Shown here: piece after piece, positions 9,572-19,251 of the stretch
Position numbering within the stretch: the stretch's first letter is position 1
Layout: the number at the start of each line of letters is the position of its first letter
Source of the DNA: Pycnococcus provasolii
Taxonomy: Eukaryota > Chlorophyta > Pseudoscourfieldiophyceae > Pseudoscourfieldiales
Assembly (NCBI GenBank): GCA_049487715.1
Contig: CP150582.1
Coordinates: 425,858 to 489,857, forward strand
DNA: 64,000 nucleotides
Direction of reading: 5' to 3'
Translations under genes and position numbers: made by a program
Notes under the pieces: model-generated
Database searches by the model: none
What the model was told of the DNA's origin: nothing
What the model saw: only the letters and a program-made list of their open reading frames with translations

Positions 9572-10940
9572 CTAAGATTGTTTTGTGGATATGAGATGAA
9601 ACAAGTGTAAGTGTGAGTTAAGGGAGAGGCCCTTAAGTCAAGGATTAAGAGAGTGAAAAACGAACCAAGGATGAGGAGGACGTAAAAGGAGCTAAGTGAG
9701 CTTGCACACTTAATAAACCCCCCCCGGGAACCCGGAGAAGCGTTTAGAGCCTGAGGAGGAACAGGAACAGGCCGAGCATCCACCACCACCACTGATAGCA
9801 TCGGTACAACTACTACTGCTAAGATTCCGGATAACATAAGAGCCGCTGAAAGAATGGAACGGAGAGGCCACGAAGAGCCTGAGGAGGCCATGGCGCGCAT
9901 CTTCATCTTCGGAGGCATTATATTCTTCTGATTGAGGCCCCAGGATATAAGAAGGAGGCGCGAGAAGAGGAGGGATTTGAGATGTGTTTCCAAAAAAGAT
10001 GGATTATGAAGAGACAAGGAGGGATCCCCGCACGGTGTCAATCTGTGTCCGATGATGGCATCCCCTTAAGGGTACCCCTTACTTGCTTGGAAGTGGGAAC
10101 GCTCTCCTCTGCTCACCTGTCAGCTGTCACCTGTTGCCTGTGGTGGTCTCACCTAACCTTAGTTACTATTAGATCTGCGGCTCCTTTCTCTGCGGCCTGT
10201 TTCTTTCTCCCCTACTGTCTGAGTGTCTGTGTCTCGCACTCTCGCACTCTGTCCTCTGTCTGTGTTTCACCCTCTTTTTGGTCGAATCAGATATAGGTAT
10301 CACACCGCTGATTTTTTCCCTGTATACGTTTCTAACAAAACCTCCGGACAGTAATACAGTATGCTTACTGTACCCTAGGGAAAAAAAGACTATACTTAGT
10401 ACTATGTAAAGTTAGTCTACGATAATCTGCTTGTTCTACTTGTTTCATTGGGGTTTTTGAGTAACACCTTAAGGTCTCGACTGCCGTCACACATCCTCCT
10501 GGCTGCTTTAGCACATGTACCTGTAGAACTTTGGTAAATCGCTTGGTGTCACACTCGTATCGTAGTACCAAACTACAGTACTACTCATATCGTATGATAA
10601 ACGATGATTCTACACATGCCTGTTAGTTTTACAGCTCAGCTGGTAGTAGTACTACCTTATAGTGTTTGCTTTCATTACAGTATGTGTGTCGGTCTTTACC
10701 TAGTAGTACTAGTGTCTGTCTTGTACTCGTATCTGCTGGTGGACTGGTGGTGCCTGGTGGACTGCCTTCCTTCCTTCCTTGGTGGTGAGCAGTCAACTTC
10801 ATTCAGGAAACAACAAAAGGCATCTCTTACATATGTAAATTTTAAAACCTAAAATTGGTAATTCTACTAGAAAAAGAATCATTCATTTGTGTCATCTTAC
10901 TCTTACTCTCATCAAAAAACAAATCAAAAAAAATCAAACA
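9572..10940. other. Non-coding stretch, AT-richer
   Basis: Apart from the candidate signal-peptide exon of the acidic gene (about 9710-9918, minus strand) no coding sequence is supported. The stretch from about 10280 to 10930 is distinctly AT-rich with many TAGTACT/AGTACTA words (10395-10410, 10560-10590, 10640-10655, 10700-10712), which are partly self-complementary. Confidence 0.5.
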
Positions 10941-12383
10941 TCAACTGCCTGTGCTGTGCAAGAACGTCTCAGCCCACGCGACGACGCCGCCGTCGTGAGC
11001 GCCGATGCCGACGCCGACGAGCTCCACCCAAACAGCCACGGCCATCGCCGCCATCGCGAGCCGGCCGTTCAGACGCTCTGCCGCCGCGCCAGCCTCGATG
11101 CCGGGGTACCCCGGTGTGGCACCCTTCATCAAGGGGGGCATAGTCGCGGCTGACACGCTCAGCGCGACGGCGAGCGGAAGCAGAGGGTGCGCGAGTGCGT
11201 TCGGAAGCACGGCGGTCGTCCTGTTCGCAAACTCGCTAAACAGAAGGGCGAGCGCACCCACCATCGCCGCGCGGCCATTCGCGAGCTCCGGACCAGCACC
11301 ACTCCAAGGCGCCATCGCGTCAATGAACGGAAGAAGAGCATTGTCGTCGCTGGACTTGTACGCGTACTTCGCGTCCATCTCCTCAGCTGTATTTCCCGCG
11401 CCGGCGGTGCTGGGCACTGATGGGATGGGCTCCAGCAGAGCTTCCGCCGGAACGCGAGGTGCATTCGCTTCAGCAATCACCTCGAGAACCTTGCGCTTAC
11501 CCACACGTTCGGATTCCGCCGGCAGTGCGACAATGTCGGAGACGAGGCGTGCCACCTGAAGACGTGAAACGGTTCCACCGAACGTCGAGTCCGCAGGGCG
11601 CACACGTATGGCGTGATCATCGTCGTGGTCATCCGTCGGTCGCTCCATGCCGCCAGGACGAACGATGGTGAAGTCGAGGTCGCTCTGCTCGAGAGCGACC
11701 TCGGCACGCCTCTTGTGCGTGAGGCATCCCCAGAAGAGGTTGAGCGCACTCGCGGGCATACCGAATCGACCTGTGCCTAGGCTCGAGACCATGACGAACT
11801 TGGATACGTTTCCGGCGGACACGGCCGCCTCGACGAGCTTGACGTTTCCGTCGCCGTCGATTGCGCTCGGCGCGCTGATGTCGAGAGGCTTCGACTCGGG
11901 TGCGCCTATGCAGCTGATAACGACGTCGACGTTGCGCGCCTTGATCTGCTCAGCTATGTGCGCGTACGAGTCCCCGACGACGTCGACGGCGACGTACGAG
12001 ATCGTGTTGGCGTCCGCGGGCGCGACGTTCTGCGACGCGACTCCTTCGTCGTTGTCGACAGCGTTTCGCATGGCGTCTACGGATCGTCCAGCGCACACGA
12101 CGTCAAGGTCGGAGTTTTGCGAGAGCAGTCTGACAACACGCATACCCGTCCTTCCCGTCGCGCCGACGACAAGCACGGTTTTCTTGTTCTGAGCTGATGA
12201 CGAAGAAGAAGTCTCCTGATCTGACGCCGATGCCGATGCCGATGCCGATGCCGGTGAAGAAGTCGTGCATCTTCTCGATCTGCCAAAAGAAGTCTTACCC
12301 CCAAAAGCAAAAGGATGAGCGCCTACTTTCTTACTAAAAGCAGGAGAACTAAACAAGGGCTGCTTGAAATGTGCTAACATCAC
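10941..12383 (-). CDS. TIC62-like NAD(P)-binding SDR fused to chlorophyll-binding-type (LHC-like) helices
   Basis: A 480-residue frame. Residues 1-65 are rich in Ser, Ala and Arg and resemble a chloroplast transit peptide. Residues 68-310 form an atypical SDR Rossmann domain: VLVVGATGRTGMRVVRLL carries the GxxGxxG dinucleotide loop, then VDVVISCIGAP, a KFVMVSSLGTG strand and FTIVRPGGMERP. This is the arrangement of TIC62 and related plastid SDRs. The C-terminal 110 residues hold two LHC-type helices with the E-x-x-N-G-R-x-A-M core: ELANGRAAMVGALALLFSEF and ERLNGRLAMAAMAVAVWVEL, separated by a further hydrophobic segment. These are the ligand and salt-bridge residues that bind chlorophyll in LHC, ELIP and HLIP proteins. 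A thylakoid membrane-tethered oxidoreductase, perhaps in pigment or FNR-linked metabolism, is inferred. The C-terminus replaces the FNR-binding repeats of land-plant TIC62. Confidence 0.85.
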   Translation of the reverse strand: MMLAHFKQPLFSSPAFSKKVGAHPFAFGGKTSFGRSRRCTTSSPASASASASASDQETSSSSSAQNKKTVLVVGATGRTGMRVVRLLSQNSDLDVVCAGRSVDAMRNAVDNDEGVASQNVAPADANTISYVAVDVVGDSYAHIAEQIKARNVDVVISCIGAPESKPLDISAPSAIDGDGNVKLVEAAVSAGNVSKFVMVSSLGTGRFGMPASALNLFWGCLTHKRRAEVALEQSDLDFTIVRPGGMERPTDDHDDDHAIRVRPADSTFGGTVSRLQVARLVSDIVALPAESERVGKRKVLEVIAEANAPRVPAEALLEPIPSVPSTAGAGNTAEEMDAKYAYKSSDDNALLPFIDAMAPWSGAGPELANGRAAMVGALALLFSEFANRTTAVLPNALAHPLLPLAVALSVSAATMPPLMKGATPGYPGIEAGAAAERLNGRLAMAAMAVAVWVELVGVGIGAHDGGVVAWAETFLHSTGS

Positions 12384-12804
12384 AGATACAGAGTTGCGCT
12401 ATAAGGACGAAAAACTTAGAAAGTCGTTGTGATGATCACTCACTCACGTGTGGTGGTGCTGCGCGTGCTTGAATTGAAGTGCTGGAAGGGGGCCCCCGAG
12501 AATGGGACCTAAAATCTTCCGGGGATTGTGAGCCACACAAACTGAGATTTTGGGAAGAAGGTTCCGAACGCCTGGTATGTCATTTTTAATTTATTCTATA
12601 GGTGGACCATTTCCTTGGTAATTTCCGGGGGAGGTTTTCTCCGCTTCCCTCTTTAAAAACCTTATTAGGTCTTTTGTGTTCTTCCTGTCGTTCCCTGTGA
12701 ACCACTCCTTTGGTTCTCTCCCCCCCCTGCCCCTCCTCCTCAGTCCTCGGCCTTTTTCATTTTCCCAACTTCATTTTCAGCTACGGCTGATCAGAAACGT
12801 GATC
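12384..12804. other. Divergent promoter region, SDR-LHC gene and SppA gene
   Basis: No gene is supported. The frame of the SppA gene is open back to 12676 but the added residues are not transit-peptide-like. C-rich and T-rich tracts (12715-12770) precede the SppA start. Confidence 0.45.
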
Positions 12805-15117
12805 ATGTCCATGTCTTCTCTGATACGTGCTCCCCCCTCCCCCTCTTCAGGGGGACCCTTCGCTTCCATACGTCGATCGCGTCGATCTCGTCGTGCTTTT
12901 AAGTCACTGGCACTCTTTGACGCTTTCAAGAAAAACAAATCGAAATCTATCCAGGGATCTTCAACCACAACTACAGTGTTAGAGGAGCAGACTCCTCCTG
13001 CTGCTGCTTCGACGACAGCATCAGAGGAGGTGACGTCAACGTCATCTGCCAAGCATCACCACTTCAGCAACCCCGCGGTGATTCCCACGCCAGAAAATGC
13101 GTCGGCATTCGCGCAAACCATCGCAACACCTCTCTCGAGAGACAACGAGCCCAACGACTTCCTGCTTGCCATGGTCCCTGGGTGGAAACACGTGCCGCGT
13201 GGAAGTGCCGTCGTCATCGACGTCACGGGAGCGCTCAGCGACAAGCCGCGAACGCGATTCCAGAAAAATAGCCAACCCATCAGCCTCCCTGAGGTGTCTC
13301 TCGCGCTCAAAATGGCGGCCAAAGACCCGCGCATCACAGGTGTCGTGCTTCAAGTCGAGGGCGTCGCCGCAGGCTGGGCCAAACTCACGGAGCTGAGAAG
13401 GTGCATTCAGCTTGTGCGCGATGCCGGCAAGTTCACAGTCGCGTACCTGGAAGCTGGTGGCGAGCGCGAGTACTACGTCGCCGCCGCGTGCGAGGAGGTT
13501 GTGTGCCCACCAAGCGCGTACGTCAGCCTCACGGGACTTAGCGTCAGCGGCACGTTTCTCGGGGGCGTGCTGGAGAAGGTTGGCGTCGAGCCGCAGGTGC
13601 AGAGAATTGGAAAGTACAAAAGCGCCGGCGACCAGATCATGCGCAAGGACATGAGCGACGCGCAGCGCGAGGTGCTCGGCAATCTCGTCGGGAACATCTA
13701 CTCCGTCTGGAGCCGCGACGTGTGCGAAAGTCGCGGAAAGCCGCGCGAGGATATCGAGAACTTGCTGAGCAGTGGGCTGACCACAGCCGCGCAGCTGCAA
13801 GAGGCGGGGTGGATCGATCGCATCGCGTACAAGGAGGAGGTGCGCCAGATTGTGGCAAGTCGCACCGCAGGACGTCCTTGGGAGATGCGTGCGGTGAGCG
13901 CGACGAAGTACCTGCGTACGAAGCCATCGGCGGTCGGAATCAACTCGGGCAAGCCCACGAAGGCTGAAATAGAGCTCATGAAGGCGGAGGCGGAGACGGC
14001 GTCCGACAAGGATGCCGACGAGAAGAAAGGCGAGAAGAAAAATGCGGCGAACATGCCGGCGACCGTGGCTGTGATCCGCGCATCAGGCGGCATCTCCCGT
14101 GGGAGCACGAAATCTGGTCCCAGCATTCCCGGGCGGAGCTCAGATGACGGCATCAAGTCGGGCGACGTCATTCGCGTGCTTCGCCAGGTGCGCCGTGACA
14201 AGAGCATCAAAGCTGTCGTGCTTCGCGTGGATTCGCCAGGTGGAGACGCGCTCGCGAGTGACCTGATGTGGCGCGAAATTCGCAGCCTGCGCCGAGTCAA
14301 GCCTGTGGTCGCGTCGATGGGAGACCTTGCGGCTAGCGGAGGCTACTACATGAGCATGGCATGCGAGAAAATCTTCGCGTATCCGCTCACGCTGACGGGA
14401 TCCATTGGCGTGGTGACTGGTAAATTCAACCTCGCGAGCCTCTACGATCGCATCGGGTACGGCAAGGAAACGCTGAGCATCGGTCGATTCGCGCAGGTGG
14501 GGTCCGACGAGCGTTCATTCACGGACGAGGAGCGCGAGTACTTCGAGAAGAACGCGGGTCGATCGTACGCGTCGTTCCGTGACAAGGCTGCAGAGTCTCG
14601 CGGCATGTCAATCGAGGAGATGGAGAAGCTTGCGCAAGGACGCGTGTGGACTGGTGCAGAAGCGCTGTCGAAAGGTCTCGTGGACGCGATAGGCGGCATC
14701 GAGGAGGCGGCACAGGAGGCGGCGTCTCTTGCAGGATTCCGAAGCAAGGTGGAGGGCGAGCCGGCGAATGTGCGTCTTGTGGAGTACAATTTCGGAGGTG
14801 GTCGTGGTGGTGGCGGTGCGTCGGATCCGCTCATGGCATCTATGGGTGCGACATTTGGGCTGCTTGCGAACCCCAAGGCGGCCTTGTCTGAGCTCGCGAA
14901 ATCAGCGCTGTCCGATCTCGTCACAACACCGCAATTTCAGCTGAATGATGGAGGTGATATCGCCAGGCGAGGAGTTTCGCTGGTATCTGAGGTGGACTAC
15001 CTTGGTGGTGGCGGCATGGACCAATCTCGAGGAAGTTCAGGCATCGACTTCCTCGAGGTTGGTGAAATGACAAACTTCACGCTTCTGGATACGAGTGACG
15101 TCGATGAGACATTTTAA
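12805..15117 (+). CDS. SPPA: Chloroplast signal peptide peptidase SppA-like (protease IV, S49)
   Basis: Start taken at 12805 (MSMSSLIRAPPSP), giving about 770 residues; an in-frame ATG exists at 12676 but the 12805 start leads straight into an R/S-rich transit-peptide-like region (SIRRSRRSRRAF). Two S49 domains are visible, as in the long (67K-type) SppA of bacteria and plastids. The N-terminal domain holds the general-base lysine in GKYKSAGDQ (about Lys272). The C-terminal domain holds the nucleophile in DLAASGGYYMSMACEKI (about Ser511) followed by GSIGVV. This Lys/Ser dyad split over two domains is the known SppA mechanism. It cleaves remnant signal peptides or other membrane proteins; in plants the homologue is thylakoid-bound and light-induced. 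The last 90 residues (G-rich, then acidic) are an extra tail of unknown role. No key residue is missing. Confidence 0.93.
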   Translation: MSMSSLIRAPPSPSSGGPFASIRRSRRSRRAFKSLALFDAFKKNKSKSIQGSSTTTTVLEEQTPPAAASTTASEEVTSTSSAKHHHFSNPAVIPTPENASAFAQTIATPLSRDNEPNDFLLAMVPGWKHVPRGSAVVIDVTGALSDKPRTRFQKNSQPISLPEVSLALKMAAKDPRITGVVLQVEGVAAGWAKLTELRRCIQLVRDAGKFTVAYLEAGGEREYYVAAACEEVVCPPSAYVSLTGLSVSGTFLGGVLEKVGVEPQVQRIGKYKSAGDQIMRKDMSDAQREVLGNLVGNIYSVWSRDVCESRGKPREDIENLLSSGLTTAAQLQEAGWIDRIAYKEEVRQIVASRTAGRPWEMRAVSATKYLRTKPSAVGINSGKPTKAEIELMKAEAETASDKDADEKKGEKKNAANMPATVAVIRASGGISRGSTKSGPSIPGRSSDDGIKSGDVIRVLRQVRRDKSIKAVVLRVDSPGGDALASDLMWREIRSLRRVKPVVASMGDLAASGGYYMSMACEKIFAYPLTLTGSIGVVTGKFNLASLYDRIGYGKETLSIGRFAQVGSDERSFTDEEREYFEKNAGRSYASFRDKAAESRGMSIEEMEKLAQGRVWTGAEALSKGLVDAIGGIEEAAQEAASLAGFRSKVEGEPANVRLVEYNFGGGRGGGGASDPLMASMGATFGLLANPKAALSELAKSALSDLVTTPQFQLNDGGDIARRGVSLVSEVDYLGGGGMDQSRGSSGIDFLEVGEMTNFTLLDTSDVDETF

Positions 15118-15188
15118 AATTGATTTGATTGTTTTTAATTTTTTTTTCTTGGAATTGTTGCACCCTTTCGTTTTTTTCACCACCCGAT

Positions 15189-16196
15189 TCACCACCATGT
15201 CCATGATGATGATGATGACTTCTTCTTCTTCTTGTTGTTGTTGTCATTGTCGTTGTCCTCTTGAACTTGAATTTGGGGATAGCCTGGCGGAGGCGGTGGT
15301 GCGGGGTATCGAATCCGAGGAGGCAACGGAGGCGCAGATGGTGCCTCGTACTGCTGTGGCGGTGGAGGAGGAGGAGTCGCGGTGACGAATTGCGACCAGT
15401 CTCCTTCGTCGTCGCCCGCACGCGCCGAGTCCTCCTCTTGCTGACGCTGCTTGCGAGTTCGATCTTGACGGCGTCTCTCGAGCCAATCCTCGAAGGATTG
15501 CTCGCGCCGGCTTTCGACCGCGCTCCACGCTCGCGCGATGAGCTGCGCAAGACCGGCTGCAGCATTCGCAAGGAGCATAAAGACCACTGCGCCATTCGTC
15601 GTATGAGTTGTTGACGATGTTGTTGTGGTACTTGTCCTCCTCCGCCGCCGATTATTTGGCGTGGCGCGCCGATCGTTGCTGTCCTCCCGAATGAGGTTGA
15701 AATTCGTCCAGAAGTTGGTGGATGTAAGATTTTTCTTCGGATCCCTTCTCTTCCTCGTTCTCGACGATTGTCGCGACGCTGCTGATGCTGGCGCTGTTGT
15801 TGTCGACCGCGTCGCCCAGATGAGGAAGGCGGCTAAAAATGCGACGAGAGGAGCAGCCGAGGTAGCAACGGATGCTGACTGAGGCGTCGTCGTCGTTGTT
15901 GTTGTTGGGTAACCCTGAGGAGGGGCAGCAGTACTAGTAGTAGTAGTAGCATGAGTCGTGCGTGGTGAGGATGTGATGGTGGTGCCACTACTACTGCTGC
16001 TTGCTGCGGTGCATGCGATGACAGTAGGCGGTCGAGAAGTCCTCCGATCGGCGTGCTGTTGTGAAATTATTATTCTCGTCGGCATGCAGCTCAAAGTAGT
16101 AGCAGCAATCGTCCTCCTCCTCACTGAACTTGAAGTCGACGCCGCCGTCGTCGACGACTTGTTCACCAAACGACGATAGCTCGACGCCGCCGCCAT
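15189..16196 (-). CDS. Hypothetical membrane protein, Ser/Thr-rich with Pro-rich tail
   Basis: Start taken at 16196 (MAAASSYRRLVNKSS), giving 335 residues; the frame is open further upstream but the added residues look non-coding. The N-terminus is R/S/T-rich and may be an organelle-targeting peptide. Two hydrophobic stretches are visible, APLVAFLAAFLIWATRS (about residues 112-128) and GAVVFMLLANAAAGLAQLIA (about 205-225), so one or two membrane passes are likely. A charged helix (SRREQSFEDWLERRRQDRT) and a P/Q/Y-rich tail with poly-D/N, poly-K and poly-S follow. The gene lies tail to tail with SPPA (72 bp apart). I do not recognise the family. Confidence 0.6.
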   Translation of the reverse strand: MAAASSYRRLVNKSSTTAASTSSSVRRRTIAATTLSCMPTRIIISQQHADRRTSRPPTVIACTAASSSSSGTTITSSPRTTHATTTTSTAAPPQGYPTTTTTTTPQSASVATSAAPLVAFLAAFLIWATRSTTTAPASAASRQSSRTRKRRDPKKNLTSTNFWTNFNLIREDSNDRRATPNNRRRRRTSTTTTSSTTHTTNGAVVFMLLANAAAGLAQLIARAWSAVESRREQSFEDWLERRRQDRTRKQRQQEEDSARAGDDEGDWSQFVTATPPPPPPQQYEAPSAPPLPPRIRYPAPPPPPGYPQIQVQEDNDNDNNNKKKKKSSSSSWTWW

Positions 16197-16605
16197 GGAT
16201 CGATCGATCGAAACAAGAACTGTCACGCAGGTGCACACACAACAGTAGTCGTGAATTCGAAGGGGCGGATTCGTTCGGGGGATTGGACTTTTCCCCGCAC
16301 GTGAAATGGCAGAAATTCTGAAATGGATTGGGCTGAGATTTTGGTGGGCCTTTGGGGGAATGGTGAAACCCCCAATTGAGTTGTCGAATTCCATCCATAA
16401 TTTGGTACGGGGGCAAAAAAAAGAATCTCCCGAATCCGAATCCAACTCCTCAAAATATCAGATTAAATCGGAGGGGCCCCTTTTTTTGGCTTCACTCAAG
16501 CAAGCACAATACACACGTGTCAAGTCAGTCAGTGTCTCTCACTGTGTGATTTAGCGAACTTGCTTGTTGTTAATACAGTAGTAGCACTGTAGCAGCACTC
16601 ACACC
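16197..16605. other. Divergent intergenic region with C-rich motif
   Basis: No gene is supported. It contains GGGGGATTGG (16276) and AAACCCCCAATTG (16366), the same C-rich words seen in other intergenic regions of this window. It should hold the promoters of the membrane hypothetical and of the sulfatase gene. Confidence 0.45.
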
Positions 16606-18499
16606 ATGCACGTCGTCGTCGCCGTCGTCGTGTCACTCACGTCCTTCTTCGTCGCTACTACCACTCACACTGCGGATGCACAACAACAAAATCAAACCTC
16701 CAGCGAAAATGGTGGTGGTGGTGTGGTGATGGGCAACATAATCCACGATGCCGAATACTACATCGTCGAGGCGCAAAATCGTCAGAAGTGGAAGGAGCAA
16801 GACAAACGCGTGGCGGAGAAACTCGACGATTCCACGGCTGGTCGTCGCCCCAACATCATCCACTTCATGTGGGACGACCAGCCGTTCGGAGCTGTGGGGA
16901 TACCAGCCATGCAAGATTACCGCGGATACTCAACTCCAAATCTAAACAAGCAGGCGGAAGAAGGCGTCATCTTCACGCGCATGTACACCGAACCTTCGTG
17001 TACGCCGACTCGCAGCGCTGCACTCACAGGCCAACTCGCTCGACGCACAGGCGTGTACGAAGTCGGGTTCGGTGTCGAGTATGTCGGCTTCCCAGAGGAT
17101 ACCACGACGATCGGAGACGTGATGAGGTGCGGCAACTACACGACAGGATTTTTCGGCAAGGCACACGTCGGAGACATGTCTAGCAGCTATCTTCACAAAC
17201 GCGGCTTTGACGAGGCGTTCGTGAGCGTCTACAATCAAGTCTCCAGCGTGTGGAATCCAATCGAAGAGCGCCAGAACAAAGTGATCGGCCTCAACCCCTC
17301 AGTTCTCGCGAAGGAAAACTACACCATGGACAAGACGTTCGTGCCCGGCTGGGATGATCGCTGGGTGTTCTTCTACGAAGGCAATGTCACCGACGGCAAG
17401 ACGCGTGAGTGGTGCGGAACGAGCCGCGCGTGCTACGACGCTTTTGACGAGGAGGCGAAGAATCGTGCATTCAAATTCATCCGCCGCGCTGTGGAGGAGG
17501 ACAAGCCGTTCTACGTCGCTTGGTGGCCGCTTTTGATGGACCTGGGAAGCAATAGCCCAAACAAGACCTTCGAGTCAGTGCAGCGTGGGATGGTCGGAGA
17601 GGGTTACGAGAACTTCCTCGACCCTGCATTTGGCGAGCTCATGGATCTGCTCGAGGAGCTCAACGTCAAGAACAATACGCTCGTCGTCTCGATGAGTGAC
17701 AACGGGCCGATGACGCACAACCCGCCTCCAGGCATGGGTATGGGCGAAGGTGTCTTCCGCGGTGGCAAAGGTGACTTCCTGGAGGGCGGAGTTCGCGTTT
17801 CGGCACAGGCGTCGTGGCCAGATGTGATTAAGCCCGGCTCTCGTGCTCACGACATGGTAAGTCTTTCTCTACTACTACTTACTTAATTAGTCATGGTACA
17901 TATAAAAACAACAACTAACTCGCCTACCTAACACACTACTACTATACCACTAACTAAAACAGATCCACGTCACAGACCTCTACACGACCTTCGCCAAACT
18001 CGGCGACGGTTTAGATTGCATACCTACGGATCGCATCATCGATGGCATTGATCAGACGGCTCTCTTGGTTGAGGGCGACAGCAACGGGCGCCGCGATCAC
18101 GTATTCATCTACGTCGGCCCTGAGCTTGGCGCCTCGGTCAAGAATCAGTACAAAATGCACTGGCGTTCGAGCGATCCTCTGCAAGCTGCTAGCGGAATCA
18201 CATCCGTATTTGAGCTGTACAACGACCCGCGCGAAGTTTCCCCGATGGTCGTCGAAGGTCTCCACTTCAAGGAGCCGTTCAAACGCATGCGTGCACGTCA
18301 CGATTTGTGGATCGAGAAGTACCCCCACGCGAAGACGAACAAGGGGCCTGCATTCACCGATATTGAGAATGCACGCGAGGAAACGCGCGAGCTGACAAGC
18401 AATGCACCCGTCGATCTGGGGGACCTGCCTTTCGATGTGAACGCGTTCATGACATACGAGCTGCCATTCGACGCGAGCGGCGCGCGTGACGGCATGTGA
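16606..18499 (+). CDS. Secreted arylsulfatase (type I sulfatase), 2 exons
   Basis: Exon 1 is 16606-17856, the 106-bp intron 17857-17962 (GTAAGT...ACAG) is canonical, and exon 2 is 17963-18499, giving about 595 residues. Residues 1-26 are a clear signal peptide (VVVAVVVSLTSFFVA then TADAQ). The N-terminal metal-binding strand reads PNIIHFMWDDQP. The sulfatase signature is ...EPSCTPTRSAALTGQ with Cys132 in C-x-P-x-R, the residue converted to formylglycine, and GFFGKAHVGD supplies the second signature lysine. VVSMSDNGP gives the metal-binding Asp-Asn. These place it in the alkaline-phosphatase superfamily of sulfatases, which hydrolyse sulfate esters of polysaccharides or aryl compounds. Secretion suggests scavenging of sulfate or remodelling of extracellular matrix. 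It needs a formylglycine-generating enzyme for activity. The natural substrate cannot be read from sequence. Confidence 0.92.
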
Positions 18500-18744
18500 C
18501 CTACCTGAAAGGAGGAGCATAATAAGAGTTAGTTGCAGAGGCGGTCCAGGGAATAAGCACCTAGCTGTCAGTTGAGATGTTCGGAATAGGACTAACCCCT
18601 AGCTAGTAGGTTGGTACAGATACCACAGCAAACCATTTTTGATAATCGAAAAATCAGTTTTTTTTTTGGTCACGTCTTCGGTCCAACTGTCAATTCTTCA
18701 CTCCCCACTTATATCATATCATCTTTTATTGATCATTGTTGATC

Positions 18745-19191
18745 ATGTCCTCCTCCTCCACCTCCGCTCGCACACAGACACGAAATCGCCTGAACACGGA
18801 ACTCTGGAAAATGCCGCTCAGCTCGTTGGGCATACCATCAGTCTTTCCACGGCTTCACTGGCATTCTGCACGTGGCGAACTCGCTGCCGTACAAACGGCA
18901 ATCGTGGAGGGAGACAACGTCAACGGCGTCGCACGCGTTCGTTACTCCAACGGCGAGGAGTGGCATGACGTGAGGGCTCTGCACATCGCCGCTGCCCGCG
19001 GACGGCTCAAAGTCGTCATCGAGCTGTTGAAGAATGCAGATATTGATGTACATGCTGAAGCACAAATCGTACGACACAATCATCTAAAAATGGTAAATGC
19101 GGAGGACCTCGCGAGGGCGCATGGGCGGTTGCTGTGCTACTGGAAGCTCAAAAAGCATAAGCAGAATACGAAGACAGCGACGAAATCATAA
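18745..19191 (+). CDS. Small ankyrin-repeat protein
   Basis: An open frame of 148 residues from 18745 (MSSSSTSARTQT; an ATG three codons earlier is also in frame). The segment LHWHSARGELAAVQTAIVEG, then VRALHIAAARGRLKVVIELL and ADIDVHAEA, forms about two ankyrin units with the typical A-L-H-x-A-A-x-x-G-x-x-x-V-V-x-x-L-L pattern. The C-terminus is basic (KLKKHKQNTKTATKS). It stands alone between the sulfatase and Nup133-like genes. A binding function is assumed only from the fold; it could also be the remnant of a larger ankyrin gene. Confidence 0.65.
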   Translation: MSSSSTSARTQTRNRLNTELWKMPLSSLGIPSVFPRLHWHSARGELAAVQTAIVEGDNVNGVARVRYSNGEEWHDVRALHIAAARGRLKVVIELLKNADIDVHAEAQIVRHNHLKMVNAEDLARAHGRLLCYWKLKKHKQNTKTATKS

Positions 19192-19251
19192 TAAAACGGA
19201 GTACAGTTGCTATGTTGTTGCGTAATGTTGTGTTACTATATGTGTTGTTGT

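Noticed and set aside
8713-10041. 442-codon minus-strand frame over the acidic gene
   Set aside because: From about 9560 leftwards it is R/K/T-only text, the shadow of the D/E-rich frame; only its first part (signal peptide) was kept as a candidate exon.
10365-10571. Small minus-strand frame in AT-rich DNA
   Set aside because: Short, no motif, in a region dominated by TAGTACT words.
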